The notes beneath the pieces were generated by a model, which was not told the origin of the DNA, did no database searches, and worked only from the letters and a program-made list of their open reading frames with translations. A stretch of 27,355 nucleotides of DNA from Anaerolineae bacterium (GTDB lineage Bacteria; Chloroflexota; Anaerolineae; B4-G1; SLSP01). Positions 6,639 to 15,092 of this stretch are shown one piece after another; within the stretch, counting starts at the first letter, position 1; every line of letters begins with the position of its first letter. The stretch covers positions 1 to 27,355 of the forward strand of contig JAFGSL010000325.1 of assembly GCA_016934645.1 (NCBI GenBank), written 5' to 3'. The translations under genes were made by a program, and so were the position numbers.

Positions 6639-7700
6639 ATGGAAAGTTACCGCGAGTACCTCGGCAACCCGCATGTACATTCAGTCTACTCCGATGGAGC
6701 GGCCTCCCACCAGGAGATCGCAGAAGCGGCGGAAGACGCGGGTCTCAATTTCGTGATCGTCACCGATCACAATATCCGTGCCGAGGGTCTGGAAGCGTAT
6801 TACGGGCGAACGCTGCTGCTGGTCGGCGAGGAGGCCCACAACGTCCACCGCCACCCACCAGTGAATCACTTGCTCGTCTATGGCACAGGACAAGAGCTGA
6901 CCCCTTACACCTTCGGTAATACGCAAACTCTCATCCGCACCGTTGAAGCACGCGGCGGGTTTTGCTATCTCGCGCATCCCATCGACAAAGGCAGCCCACT
7001 GAATCCTGATTGGCGAGCCATGCCATGGGTAGATTGGCCCGTGAAGGGCATCGCCGGCCTTGAAGTGTGGGACTATATGTCGGAGTTCAAGGGTCTACTC
7101 TGGGCGCGCAGCGTTGCCGCAATCTACGCGCGGTGGCCGGCTTTGGGGATTCGTGGACCGCAACGCGCTACGTTGCGCTTATGGGATGAGTTGTTGAGCC
7201 GAGGGGAACGGCTGTCGGCGCTCGGTAGCGCGAACGCCCATGGCACGTCGGCAAAATGGCATATTTTCGGGCACGCCGGGTTATCCTACAACTATCTCTT
7301 CCGATGCATCAACACGCACATTCTCACCCGAGAGCCACTATCGGGCGAAACAGCGCGCGACAAGGCGCTGATCTACGAGGCCCTGCGGTCAGGGCGCACG
7401 TGGGTCGGCTACGACCTGCCCTACCCCACCCACGGCTTCCGGTTTGTTGCACGCAGTGGCGCGGCGCGCGCCACGGTGGGGGAAGAACTACGGCGCTTGG
7501 GGGCCATCAACATTGAGATCGATCTTCCCGCACCAGGAGAAATTCACCTCTTGCGAGACGGGAAACGCATGCTCAAACTGACGGGAACAAAAATGCGCCA
7601 TACGTCGGCGGAACCGGGAATTCACCGGGTTGAAATCTATCGGCGGTTTCGAGGTCGAAAAGTGGGGTGGATCTTCTCAAGCCCGATTTACATTATCTAA
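6639..7700 (+). CDS. PHP-domain metal-dependent phosphoesterase
   Basis: This stand-alone PHP protein (353 aa from the ATG at 6639) has the expected metal-ligand motifs: NPHVHSVYSDG (about residues 10-20), IVTDHN (about 40-45), GEEAHN (about 63-68), AHP (about 112) and SANAHG (about 200), where relatives have DAHG. PHP proteins hydrolyse phosphoesters with a di- or trinuclear metal site; the substrate is not visible here. The C-terminal 80 residues form a beta-rich domain (INIEIDLPAPGEIHLLRDG), as in CehA/McbA-like members. The start is ambiguous. A TTG at 6603 is in frame and 7 nt after GGAGAGGGGG (6586-6595), giving 365 aa, but the extra 12 residues lie in promoter-like AT-rich DNA with TTGACA at 6603-6608. 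The gene diverges from the PolX-like gene. Confidence 0.9.
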   Translation: MESYREYLGNPHVHSVYSDGAASHQEIAEAAEDAGLNFVIVTDHNIRAEGLEAYYGRTLLLVGEEAHNVHRHPPVNHLLVYGTGQELTPYTFGNTQTLIRTVEARGGFCYLAHPIDKGSPLNPDWRAMPWVDWPVKGIAGLEVWDYMSEFKGLLWARSVAAIYARWPALGIRGPQRATLRLWDELLSRGERLSALGSANAHGTSAKWHIFGHAGLSYNYLFRCINTHILTREPLSGETARDKALIYEALRSGRTWVGYDLPYPTHGFRFVARSGAARATVGEELRRLGAINIEIDLPAPGEIHLLRDGKRMLKLTGTKMRHTSAEPGIHRVEIYRRFRGRKVGWIFSSPIYII

Positions 7701-7741
7701 CCGGGCAGGACAAGCAAAAGAACCCACCGTAGACAACAGAA

Positions 7742-7764
7742 AGGCCGACACTAGATGTCGGCCT
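7742..7764. terminator. Intrinsic terminator shared by the PHP and ferredoxin genes
   Basis: AGGCCGACA (7742-7750) pairs perfectly with TGTCGGCCT (7756-7764) around a CTAGA loop and is followed by CTTTTGTT. On the minus strand the hairpin is followed by TTCTGTTGT. It lies 41 bp after the PHP stop and 30 bp after the ferredoxin stop, between convergent genes. Confidence 0.88.
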
Positions 7765-7794
7765 CTTTTGTTAGCTGTTTAAGAATCTCCCAGA

Positions 7795-8055
7795 CTATAC
7801 CATATCCTTGCCGGGACCTTTGGTAAAGAAATCTTCGTTCTTCTGGACGAAGGCTTCAGCCTCGGAATCGGCCTCGTCGAAGATGGCCTCATTGGGACAT
7901 TCAGCCATGCAAGCGCCGCAGCTAATGCAGGTATCGGGGTTAATATAGTATGTAGGCCAGTTAGCATCGCCTTCCACAGCGTGGATCGAATCCGTAGGAC
8001 ACACATCGACGCAGACACCAGCGCGCTCGCAAATATCGGTAATTACATAAGCCAT
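7795..8055 (-). CDS. Bacterial-type ferredoxin with one full and one atypical cluster motif
   Basis: This 86-aa cytoplasmic electron carrier has a complete second motif, C43-x2-C46-x2-C49-x3-C53-P. The first motif has only three Cys, C9-x5-C15-x3-C19-P, with Ala12 where a second CxxC cysteine would sit. This resembles seven-iron ferredoxins ([3Fe-4S] plus [4Fe-4S]), although C-x5-C spacing is short for that group, so the cluster type is uncertain. The C-terminal 30 residues are acidic and lack cysteine. Its redox partner is not encoded nearby. AGGAGGTT lies 5 nt before the ATG, and a near-consensus promoter starts just after the stop of the upstream kinase gene, so it need not depend on the sensory operon. 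Confidence 0.93.
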   Translation of the reverse strand: MAYVITDICERAGVCVDVCPTDSIHAVEGDANWPTYYINPDTCISCGACMAECPNEAIFDEADSEAEAFVQKNEDFFTKGPGKDMV

Positions 8056-8104
8056 GGTGGAACCTCCTGTTATTTCATAGTGATGTTAGATGGAGCTTGC
8101 TTTC

Positions 8105-8114
8105 AAGCCGGCTT
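8105..8114. promoter_or_regulatory. 10-bp palindrome at the ferredoxin transcription start (possible operator)
   Basis: The perfect palindrome AAGCCGGCTT lies immediately downstream of the -10 box of the ferredoxin promoter, over the expected start of transcription. The position suits repressor binding, but there is no match I can name and the site is short. Confidence 0.4.
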
Positions 8115-8115
8115 C

Positions 8116-8143
8116 ATTGTACACCTGAGAGACAAACTGTCAA
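8116..8143 (-). promoter_or_regulatory. Sigma-70-type promoter of the ferredoxin gene
   Basis: Reading the minus strand, a perfect TTGACA (8143-8138) and TACAAT (8121-8116, 5 of 6 matches) are separated by 16 bp. The -35 begins 12 bp after the stop codon of the hybrid kinase. Transcription would start near 8109, giving a leader of about 54 nt with the AGGAGG site. Confidence 0.8.
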
Positions 8144-8154
8144 GCTATTTCATG

Positions 8155-11100
8155 CTAAGCTGTTTCAGAATCCGGCTGTTGTTGGAGGCGATCCAGCGCC
8201 GAAAGCACATCATCAAGCAACTGGTTCTGATCGAACAATCCTTTCTGCAATAATGCCTGGACGCGCTGCTGCAGACGCGCGCGCTCGGATTTCCCTAGTT
8301 CCTTCGCCGTCACCACCACCACCGGAATATCGCGAGTGAGTTGGTTCATCTTGAGGTTCTCCAACACGGCGAACCCATCAACGTCCGGCATCATCAAATC
8401 CAAGACTAGCAGGTTGGGCGGGTCGGTGTGAATCATACTGATGGCTTCTGCACCGCCCGGGGCCTCCTGGACTTTGTAACCGGCATCCTCCAGGATACGT
8501 CGCAACAGCTTACGATCATCCGAGTTGTCGTCCACAACCAACACATGGCCAGCCATCCCGGGATGCTCCAGATGGATCAATGCATCCAGCAAATCTTGCT
8601 CTGTCACCGGCTTGACCAGGTAATCAGCCACGCCCATGCTGAGTCCCTTGTCCGCCTCGCTCATAATGGAACAGACGATAATGGGAATGTCGTGGGTTTC
8701 AGGATCGGACTTCAACTCCCGGATAATCTGCCACCCATCCTTGCCCGGCATGATGACATCCAGGGTAATGGCGTAGGGCTTCAGCCGCTTAGCCGTCTCG
8801 ACAACCCCCTCACTGGTGGTCATCCCGGCGACTTTGTAGCCTTGCTTTTCCAGGTAACGTTGAAAGAGGGTGATAACGCCTTCATCGTCATCCACGGCGA
8901 GGATAGTTTGCCCGCCCGGTTCCACCTGGCTTTCGCCCTCTTCACGCTTCGAGCCCGGCCCACCGATAGGAATCCAGAAGTAGAAGCATGAACCTTCCCC
9001 AACCACGCTCTCAAATTCCATATCACCGCCGTGCAGCCTGACAAACTCGCGGCTAAGGGGCAACCCCAACCCCGTGCCGCCGTATCTACGCGTCGAGGAG
9101 GAGTCTACCTGCTCAAACTGCTCGAAGACGGCGTGACGACGGTCTTCCGGAATGCCGATGCCGGTATCTTCTACGGTCATGGTGACCTGGTACTTGTCAT
9201 ACGTGGCCGAAATTTTGATGAAGCCCTCATCGGTGAATTTTACCGCATTGCCCACCAGGTTAGTCAACACCTGGCGGAGACGGCGGGCATCGGCCAGGAC
9301 CACCGGCAATTTTTCAGGCAGATCCAGCACAAGCTTGACCGGTTTTTCGGCCACCTGCCCGGTCATTGTCGTAATCACGCCACGAGCGATTTCCTGCAAA
9401 TCGGTGGGCTCAAAGACCATCTCCATCTTCCCGGCACCGATCTTGGAAATATCCAGGATATCGTTGATCAATTCCAAAAGGTTCCTACCGCTGTCGTAGA
9501 TAGCGGTGAGGTCGGTCTTTTGCATATCAGTGAGCGGGCCGTCGATACCTTTCAAGATCACGCGCGAGAAGCCAATAATCGAGTTCAACGGAGTACGCAA
9601 TTCATGGGACATGTTCGCCATAAACTGGTTCTTGAGTTTATCGACTTCCTGCAATTTGATGGCGGTCTCCTGCGCTTCCTGGTAAAGGATCGCCGTTTGC
9701 AGCGCCACACTGACGTTCACGCCCGCCGTGCGGACAAAGTCCCTGATCTCCTCATCAAAGACGGGGTGCTCTTCCTGGCGACCCAACGCCATAACGCCGA
9801 AGACGGTACCACGAACGCGTAACGGGACAACATACCCTTCGACGAGAGGTTGCGACAGGTACGCTTGCGCATGCTGCACAAAAGTTCCATGTTCGTCTGC
9901 AAAATTCACAGAAACCGGCGTCATCCTTTCGATGACGCGATAGAGCATCGGCGCGTCGAGCCGCGATAGGGGTGGCGCTTCCTCGTTATCGACCACCAGT
10001 TTGCCACCGGTCTCATGGACCGAGACGGGCAGCAGTATGTTTCCATCCCAATTCCACATCAGCACAGGGCGCTCAAGACGGACCGCCAACACGCGCCCGA
10101 CGTCGCGCATCAACGAGAGGCGATCCAGAGAACTGGAAGCGGTGCGCAACACTTCGTTAAGGATATCGCGCCGTTCAGCTTGCGCGCGCGTCTCTTCCAC
10201 CAGGCCGATGTTCTGCAAGGCCACGAACGCCTGGCGGGAGACGTTTTCGTAAAAGCGCAGCTCGGTTGTGGAGAACTCTCGCGCTTTGCGGGTTTGGACC
10301 ATAATCGTGCCGTATTGGACCCCGTAGACGCGCAACTGGAAAGCCGCCATCGCCCGCAATCCCACCTGCCCGAAGAGAGTATGCAGGTAATCATCGACGA
10401 GCGGATCCTGCGTCACATCAGGCGTGACGAAACTCTCATCATCCCGCAACAACCCGGAGAAGCGCGGAATTTCATCGAGTGGATAAGAGTTAAAAGGAAT
10501 CGGCGCGCCGTCACGGCTCCATGACCATACGATGCGTAGATGTGTCGGGTTCTGCCGAGGCTCAAGCTGTCCAGCCAGAACCCAGTCCGGTTCCGGTCGC
10601 TGCGAGATACCTTCAACCGCCACCTTGAAGACGTCCTCCATCGTAGTGGCGTCGGTGATTTGCTGCGCTATGCGATACAGCATGCGGGTTTCAGCGAGCG
10701 AGCTTTGCGAGCGGTCATATAACTCGGCACTTTCCAGCATGTTCGCCAGTTGCGTTGCCATCAGTTCCAGCGTCGATACCAGTTCAGTGGTAAAAACGAA
10801 GCGCTGATCACTTTCGATGCTGAGCGCGCCGTTGATCTGACCACGGCTTTTAAGTGGCAGCGCAATCGCCGCACGCACATCGGGCAAAAGCGGGTTCTCG
10901 AAGTATAGCGAATCGCGTGTCACATCCTGCGCGATGTGGGGCCGATCGTTGAGGATAGACCAGCCGATCATTGAGGTGGCGTCTACACGCACGCGCTGAC
11001 CCATGCGCAGCAGTTTTTCGCCCATCTCGCCGGTTCCTGACTGCAAGACAGCCCATTCACCGTCCCCGTCGAGCATGAAGATGCTGACGTAGTAAAAACC

Positions 11101-14100
11101 AAAGCGCTCTTTGAAGAAATCGCCCGATTGTCTGAGCAAGTCCTCGCGCTCCGCCAAGCCCGTCGCCAGGTTGGCAAAGCCCACAGCGGCCGTCAATTGC
11201 TCGGTGCGTGCCTCAGAAAGCCGCAGCAACTTCTGGTTAGAGAGCACAACCGCGGCCTGGTCGGCGATACTGTTGTAGAGGCGCACATCCTGCTCCGAGG
11301 GATGGTAAGGTTCGGAGAAACGAATCCGCAGCAAACCGATCTCGCCACCGGTGGCGATGCCTACGGTGGACAACCGCGCAATCACAATCGCCCGCACGCC
11401 TTGTCGCAGATAGAGAGTGCGGATATCCGGATCCATATCGGTGGCAGCCGTGATGTCTTCACAGATGAACAATTGCTCGCCTGGCTGGAGCAGTTGCAGG
11501 GCCGGGAATTCCTCCACCGGAATACGCATCCCCACTTCCATCATCTTCACCGCCGTGCTACTGCTCCACGAACTGACGATTTCCAGCAGGCTGTTTTCCT
11601 CGCCAGTCTCTGGATCAGGGGTGAACATTGCGATCTCGGCCCAGGCAAACTCAGAGACAATGGTGTGGCCGACAATCGCACGCAGTACGGTCTCGTAGCT
11701 GGTCGCTTCAGCCAGGGCGCTGGTGGCCTCGTAGAGGGTACGCGATTCTCCGGCGCTCTCTTGGGCACGCTGCAGCAGGTTCGCGCGCTCGATGGCGGAG
11801 GCAACTTGAGCCGCCACCTGTCCCAAAATGGGCATCAACTCGGGACGGGAGAACGCGCCCGTTTGGCCGCTCTCCAGGTTCAAAGTCCCCAGGATGCGCA
11901 TACCCAATTGCAGGGGTAGTATGGCGCGAGAGAGCATCCCCGCCGACACCAAACGCCCATCTTCCCAGAAACGGGGATTGATGCGGATATCTTCCTGGAT
12001 GAGCGCATCGCCCTGCTCGGCTACCAGCGCGTAGCCTGTCTCTTCTCGCAGGTCGATCTCACTCCATTCTTCGACATTGACAGCTTCGCCGGCCGGATCG
12101 CCCAGGAAATGCAGGGATCGGTTGGTATCGAAACCAACGATAGAGACTGAATCCACCGGAATGAATGCCTGCAAGCGGTCACGCAATTCAGCTTGAGCAG
12201 CGACGATGTTTTCAGTGGCGTTCAGGAAGGCAGCCACTTCTTGCAGGAAGCGCACTTCGCGCTCACGGGCTCGGGCCTCACGCAGCGCGTTCTGCGATTG
12301 ATCGATCAACAAGCGGTTCTCCAACGCCAGCGATAACTGCTCACGAACCGCCTCGATGACGGCAACGTTATCCTCGGTCCATTCGTGGGCACCGTGTGGC
12401 TCTTCAAAACTCAGGAAACCTACCGGCTCGCTTCTCACATCAAAGGGGGCGACCAGCAGCGCCCCACCACCGCCATCGCCGCCGCCGCGAGCAATCAGTT
12501 GTCCATCCCAAACCTCAGCGGAGACGGCAACCGTGTCAGCGGACACAGGGGAAACCTCATTGAGGTCATAGGCGTAACCAAACACATCCTGTTTTTCGAC
12601 GTAGTCCTCCCACATGTCCAGGGCATAACGCTGTTGCAGGCGCTGCAGTTCTTCGAGGCTGGCGCGCGACTGTGCGAAGAGCCGCGCATTTCCCACTGCC
12701 GTCGCTAACTGATCCGCCATTGTCTGGAGGATAGTGATGTCTTCTCTTGAGTAAGCTGCAACTTCTGTGGACTGAATGCTGATAGCACCAACAACGGTAT
12801 TACGACTGATGAGGGGAAGCGCCAACTCGGAACGCGTATCAGGCAAAAGGGGATTGTCGAAACGGTGCACCTCCGTACCGACATCCAATGCGATGCGCGG
12901 GCTAGCCGAAGAGACACACTGGCCAATCATCGAGTTGCCGTCCACCTGCAGACGGTGGCCTTGCTCCAACAGCGCACGCCCAGCCTCACCGGTTCCAGCA
13001 TCGAGTACCGCCCACTGCTCAGAATCATCGAGCATAAAGATGCCTACATAGTAAAAGCCGAACCGTTCGCGAATCAGTTCCGCGACCTCAGCAAGCAAAG
13101 CCTCTTCATCCAACATCGAAGCGGCGTGACGCGAAACATCAAGCGCAGTCTCCATTTGCTCGGCCCGGCGCCCACTCTCGCGCAAGAGGATATACCGATC
13201 CAGCCCTGTGGTTACTTCATCGACTAGCGTACGCACGAAGATCTGGGCATAGCGTGCTGGCAGATCCTCCACCGGACTTTCACTGTAGAGCGTCAAAAAT
13301 CCTAACAGACGATTCCGGGCTTCGAGCGGAGCCATGATCAAGCTCTGGTATCCCTGCTGGAGCAAGTTCTGGCGCAATTTTTCCGGGAGGTCCGTCTCGG
13401 TGGATAGGTCTTTGACAAAAGAGAGAGCACCAGGTGTCTGCACTCGCCGGGATTGCTGTGCATCACTGAGAAACCAGGTTAAAAGCTCCTGGTCAACCTC
13501 AACACCATTCTGCTGACGGAACTCCGAGTCACCGTTATGCGCAATCATGCCGTACACATCCTGTATCAACGGCACACCATCCGCATCCCAATGGGTGAAA
13601 TACCGCAGCGTGACGCCTTCCATCCCAATGAAGTCACCCACCTGAGCCGCTGCGCGCGTGATCTCCTCGACCGATTGCGCTTCGTTGATCGCCACGCTCA
13701 CCTCAGTCTGCATCTCACTCTCGGTCAGCGAGGTGTTGAGTTGTTCGAATAGACGCGCGTTTTGGATAGCGTTGGCCAACTGGTCAGCCACAGTTTGCAG
13801 AATGGTAACGTCAATCTCTGCAAAGATACGGATCTTGCTCGACTGCACCGACATCGCGCCGATCATTTGGTTGCGGCTGATGAGCGGCAGGGCGATCTCC
13901 GCGGTGGTGTCGGGGAGAAGCGGGTTGACATACCGCACAGCGGTTTCCACACGCTCAGGAAGCTGCGGTCGAGCCTCGGCTACACAGCGCCCGATCATTG
14001 ATTCGCCGCCCACGACAAAGCCATGCTTGTTTTCTAGCATAATACGGCCGGCTTCCCCGGAACCAGCGCGTAGGGCCACCCACTGACCTGTTTCATCAAC

Positions 14101-14997
14101 CAGGAAAATGCCAATATAGTACAGGTCAAAACGCTCGCAGACCAGTTCCACAGCTTGAGGGAGGAGTTCATTCAAATCGATGATGGACGAAGCCGCGCGC
14201 GCCACTTCCGCTGCCGTTTGAAACTGGGCTGCACGCCGCGCGTTCTCGGCACGCGCCGCTTCCTCGGATAGATAAGCACGTCGCCGCGCCAGTAGTGCCA
14301 CTGTCGGGCGCAGCAAACGGCGCAGGATGAATTGCTCAGTCGCCGACAACGTGTAAGGTTCAGACCACTGCAGCACAATCGCCCCCTGCAGACGTCCACC
14401 GCTCAACATCGGCAACATCATCAGCGTATGCGTCCCACGTGCAGCCGCCCATTCGCGCAAATCGTCATCCACTCCGGCTGCCTGCTGGATATCCACCGCG
14501 TAGAAGACTTCGCCCGGGTCTACCGTCCACAAACGCGCCAGCGGGATAAGGCCCGGCGTCAATGGTTGATTAAGCAAGGGATCATCATTTTGAATGCTGC
14601 CATCGTGCCAGGAAGCCACAATTTGCGCAGTGACCACGCTTGACAGTGCACCGCCAAACTTAGCGTCGTTTGACGTCACGCCGTTTGAAAACGCGCCGTT
14701 TAACGACGTTACCTCAGGATCAACACCCGCATAGAGTAACCAGGCAGTAAGATGGGTGGTGTCGCGCACGGCGAGAACGAATACATCCAGCATCCCCGCC
14801 TCAGTCTCAGTTTCGGAGAGCGCAGATTCGATCACGCTCAACGTCTCCAACTGCTCAGCATGCCGCCGCGCCTGTTCGTAGAGCTGCTCCAAGGAATCAG
14901 ACTGGTGCTGTTGCGAATCGTGTTCGCTCTCAGCAGATTCACCTACAGGAGGAGATCCTTGAGCCATTTGTTCTTCACTTTTCTCTTTATCGTTCAT
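8155..14997 (-). CDS. Giant multi-GAF hybrid sensor histidine kinase with two receiver domains
   Basis: This 2280-aa soluble protein has no TM segment and is the only kinase of the operon. After an acidic/Gln-rich N-terminus come about ten GAF-type modules, near residues 40-235, 255-420, 425-605, 615-785, 793-900 (short form), 915-1080, 1090-1260, 1265-1430, 1435-1600 and 1605-1775. Typical motifs are FGFYYVGIFMLDD, GHRLQVDGNSMIGQCV, NPLLPDTRSELALPL and ADQLA. No conserved bilin Cys was seen. The HisKA H-box is MSHELRTPLNSIIGF with phospho-acceptor H1798. The ATPase has NLVGNAVKFTDEG, EDTGIGIP and GGTGLGLPLSREFV. REC1 (about 2025-2145) has ILAVDDDEG, acceptor D2080 and DYLVKPV; REC2 (about 2155-2265) has VLVVDDNSDDR and acceptor D2200. 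Phosphotransfer would run from H1798 to D2080 and/or D2200. A GAGG site lies 5 nt before the ATG. It is the last gene of the operon, 95 bp after the 1486-aa sensor. Confidence 0.95.
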   Translation of the reverse strand: MNDKEKSEEQMAQGSPPVGESAESEHDSQQHQSDSLEQLYEQARRHAEQLETLSVIESALSETETEAGMLDVFVLAVRDTTHLTAWLLYAGVDPEVTSLNGAFSNGVTSNDAKFGGALSSVVTAQIVASWHDGSIQNDDPLLNQPLTPGLIPLARLWTVDPGEVFYAVDIQQAAGVDDDLREWAAARGTHTLMMLPMLSGGRLQGAIVLQWSEPYTLSATEQFILRRLLRPTVALLARRRAYLSEEAARAENARRAAQFQTAAEVARAASSIIDLNELLPQAVELVCERFDLYYIGIFLVDETGQWVALRAGSGEAGRIMLENKHGFVVGGESMIGRCVAEARPQLPERVETAVRYVNPLLPDTTAEIALPLISRNQMIGAMSVQSSKIRIFAEIDVTILQTVADQLANAIQNARLFEQLNTSLTESEMQTEVSVAINEAQSVEEITRAAAQVGDFIGMEGVTLRYFTHWDADGVPLIQDVYGMIAHNGDSEFRQQNGVEVDQELLTWFLSDAQQSRRVQTPGALSFVKDLSTETDLPEKLRQNLLQQGYQSLIMAPLEARNRLLGFLTLYSESPVEDLPARYAQIFVRTLVDEVTTGLDRYILLRESGRRAEQMETALDVSRHAASMLDEEALLAEVAELIRERFGFYYVGIFMLDDSEQWAVLDAGTGEAGRALLEQGHRLQVDGNSMIGQCVSSASPRIALDVGTEVHRFDNPLLPDTRSELALPLISRNTVVGAISIQSTEVAAYSREDITILQTMADQLATAVGNARLFAQSRASLEELQRLQQRYALDMWEDYVEKQDVFGYAYDLNEVSPVSADTVAVSAEVWDGQLIARGGGDGGGGALLVAPFDVRSEPVGFLSFEEPHGAHEWTEDNVAVIEAVREQLSLALENRLLIDQSQNALREARAREREVRFLQEVAAFLNATENIVAAQAELRDRLQAFIPVDSVSIVGFDTNRSLHFLGDPAGEAVNVEEWSEIDLREETGYALVAEQGDALIQEDIRINPRFWEDGRLVSAGMLSRAILPLQLGMRILGTLNLESGQTGAFSRPELMPILGQVAAQVASAIERANLLQRAQESAGESRTLYEATSALAEATSYETVLRAIVGHTIVSEFAWAEIAMFTPDPETGEENSLLEIVSSWSSSTAVKMMEVGMRIPVEEFPALQLLQPGEQLFICEDITAATDMDPDIRTLYLRQGVRAIVIARLSTVGIATGGEIGLLRIRFSEPYHPSEQDVRLYNSIADQAAVVLSNQKLLRLSEARTEQLTAAVGFANLATGLAEREDLLRQSGDFFKERFGFYYVSIFMLDGDGEWAVLQSGTGEMGEKLLRMGQRVRVDATSMIGWSILNDRPHIAQDVTRDSLYFENPLLPDVRAAIALPLKSRGQINGALSIESDQRFVFTTELVSTLELMATQLANMLESAELYDRSQSSLAETRMLYRIAQQITDATTMEDVFKVAVEGISQRPEPDWVLAGQLEPRQNPTHLRIVWSWSRDGAPIPFNSYPLDEIPRFSGLLRDDESFVTPDVTQDPLVDDYLHTLFGQVGLRAMAAFQLRVYGVQYGTIMVQTRKAREFSTTELRFYENVSRQAFVALQNIGLVEETRAQAERRDILNEVLRTASSSLDRLSLMRDVGRVLAVRLERPVLMWNWDGNILLPVSVHETGGKLVVDNEEAPPLSRLDAPMLYRVIERMTPVSVNFADEHGTFVQHAQAYLSQPLVEGYVVPLRVRGTVFGVMALGRQEEHPVFDEEIRDFVRTAGVNVSVALQTAILYQEAQETAIKLQEVDKLKNQFMANMSHELRTPLNSIIGFSRVILKGIDGPLTDMQKTDLTAIYDSGRNLLELINDILDISKIGAGKMEMVFEPTDLQEIARGVITTMTGQVAEKPVKLVLDLPEKLPVVLADARRLRQVLTNLVGNAVKFTDEGFIKISATYDKYQVTMTVEDTGIGIPEDRRHAVFEQFEQVDSSSTRRYGGTGLGLPLSREFVRLHGGDMEFESVVGEGSCFYFWIPIGGPGSKREEGESQVEPGGQTILAVDDDEGVITLFQRYLEKQGYKVAGMTTSEGVVETAKRLKPYAITLDVIMPGKDGWQIIRELKSDPETHDIPIIVCSIMSEADKGLSMGVADYLVKPVTEQDLLDALIHLEHPGMAGHVLVVDDNSDDRKLLRRILEDAGYKVQEAPGGAEAISMIHTDPPNLLVLDLMMPDVDGFAVLENLKMNQLTRDIPVVVVTAKELGKSERARLQQRVQALLQKGLFDQNQLLDDVLSALDRLQQQPDSETA
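14648..14707. repeat. 15-bp tandem repeat inside the kinase gene (three clear units, one decayed)
   Basis: Plus-strand units GCGTCGTTTGACGTC (14663-14677), ACGCCGTTTGAAAAC (14678-14692) and GCGCCGTTTAACGAC (14693-14707) share a CGTTTRA core. The preceding 15 bp (14648-14662) look like a decayed fourth copy. In the protein this gives five-residue periods LNGAF-SNGVT-SNDAK-FGGAL within the first GAF module, where it appears to be an inserted loop. Confidence 0.6.
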
Positions 14998-15092
14998 CGT
15001 TACCTCAAACAGCCATTCCCATCATCAAAGTGCTTGGTGCTCGCCTGCATCCAACATATTCGATGTGTTCAGGCCTCATCATCGCCGTCTTT

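Noticed and set aside
9031..9822. Long plus-strand open frame opposite the kinase gene (and similar frames at 11128-11919, 15273-15908 and 18204-18992)
   Set aside because: They are antisense shadows of GC-rich coding sequence, with no ribosome binding site and no recognisable domain; the minus-strand frames have clear family motifs.
8155..14997. Phytochrome-type light sensor
   Set aside because: The GAF modules lack a conserved chromophore Cys and there is no PHY domain.
15000..15092. Possibility that the 1486-aa sensor and the kinase are one gene split by a frameshift
   Set aside because: The sensor ends in the shared C-terminal tail, a 95-bp gap with no coding continuity follows, and the kinase has its own ribosome binding site and a non-GAF N-terminus.
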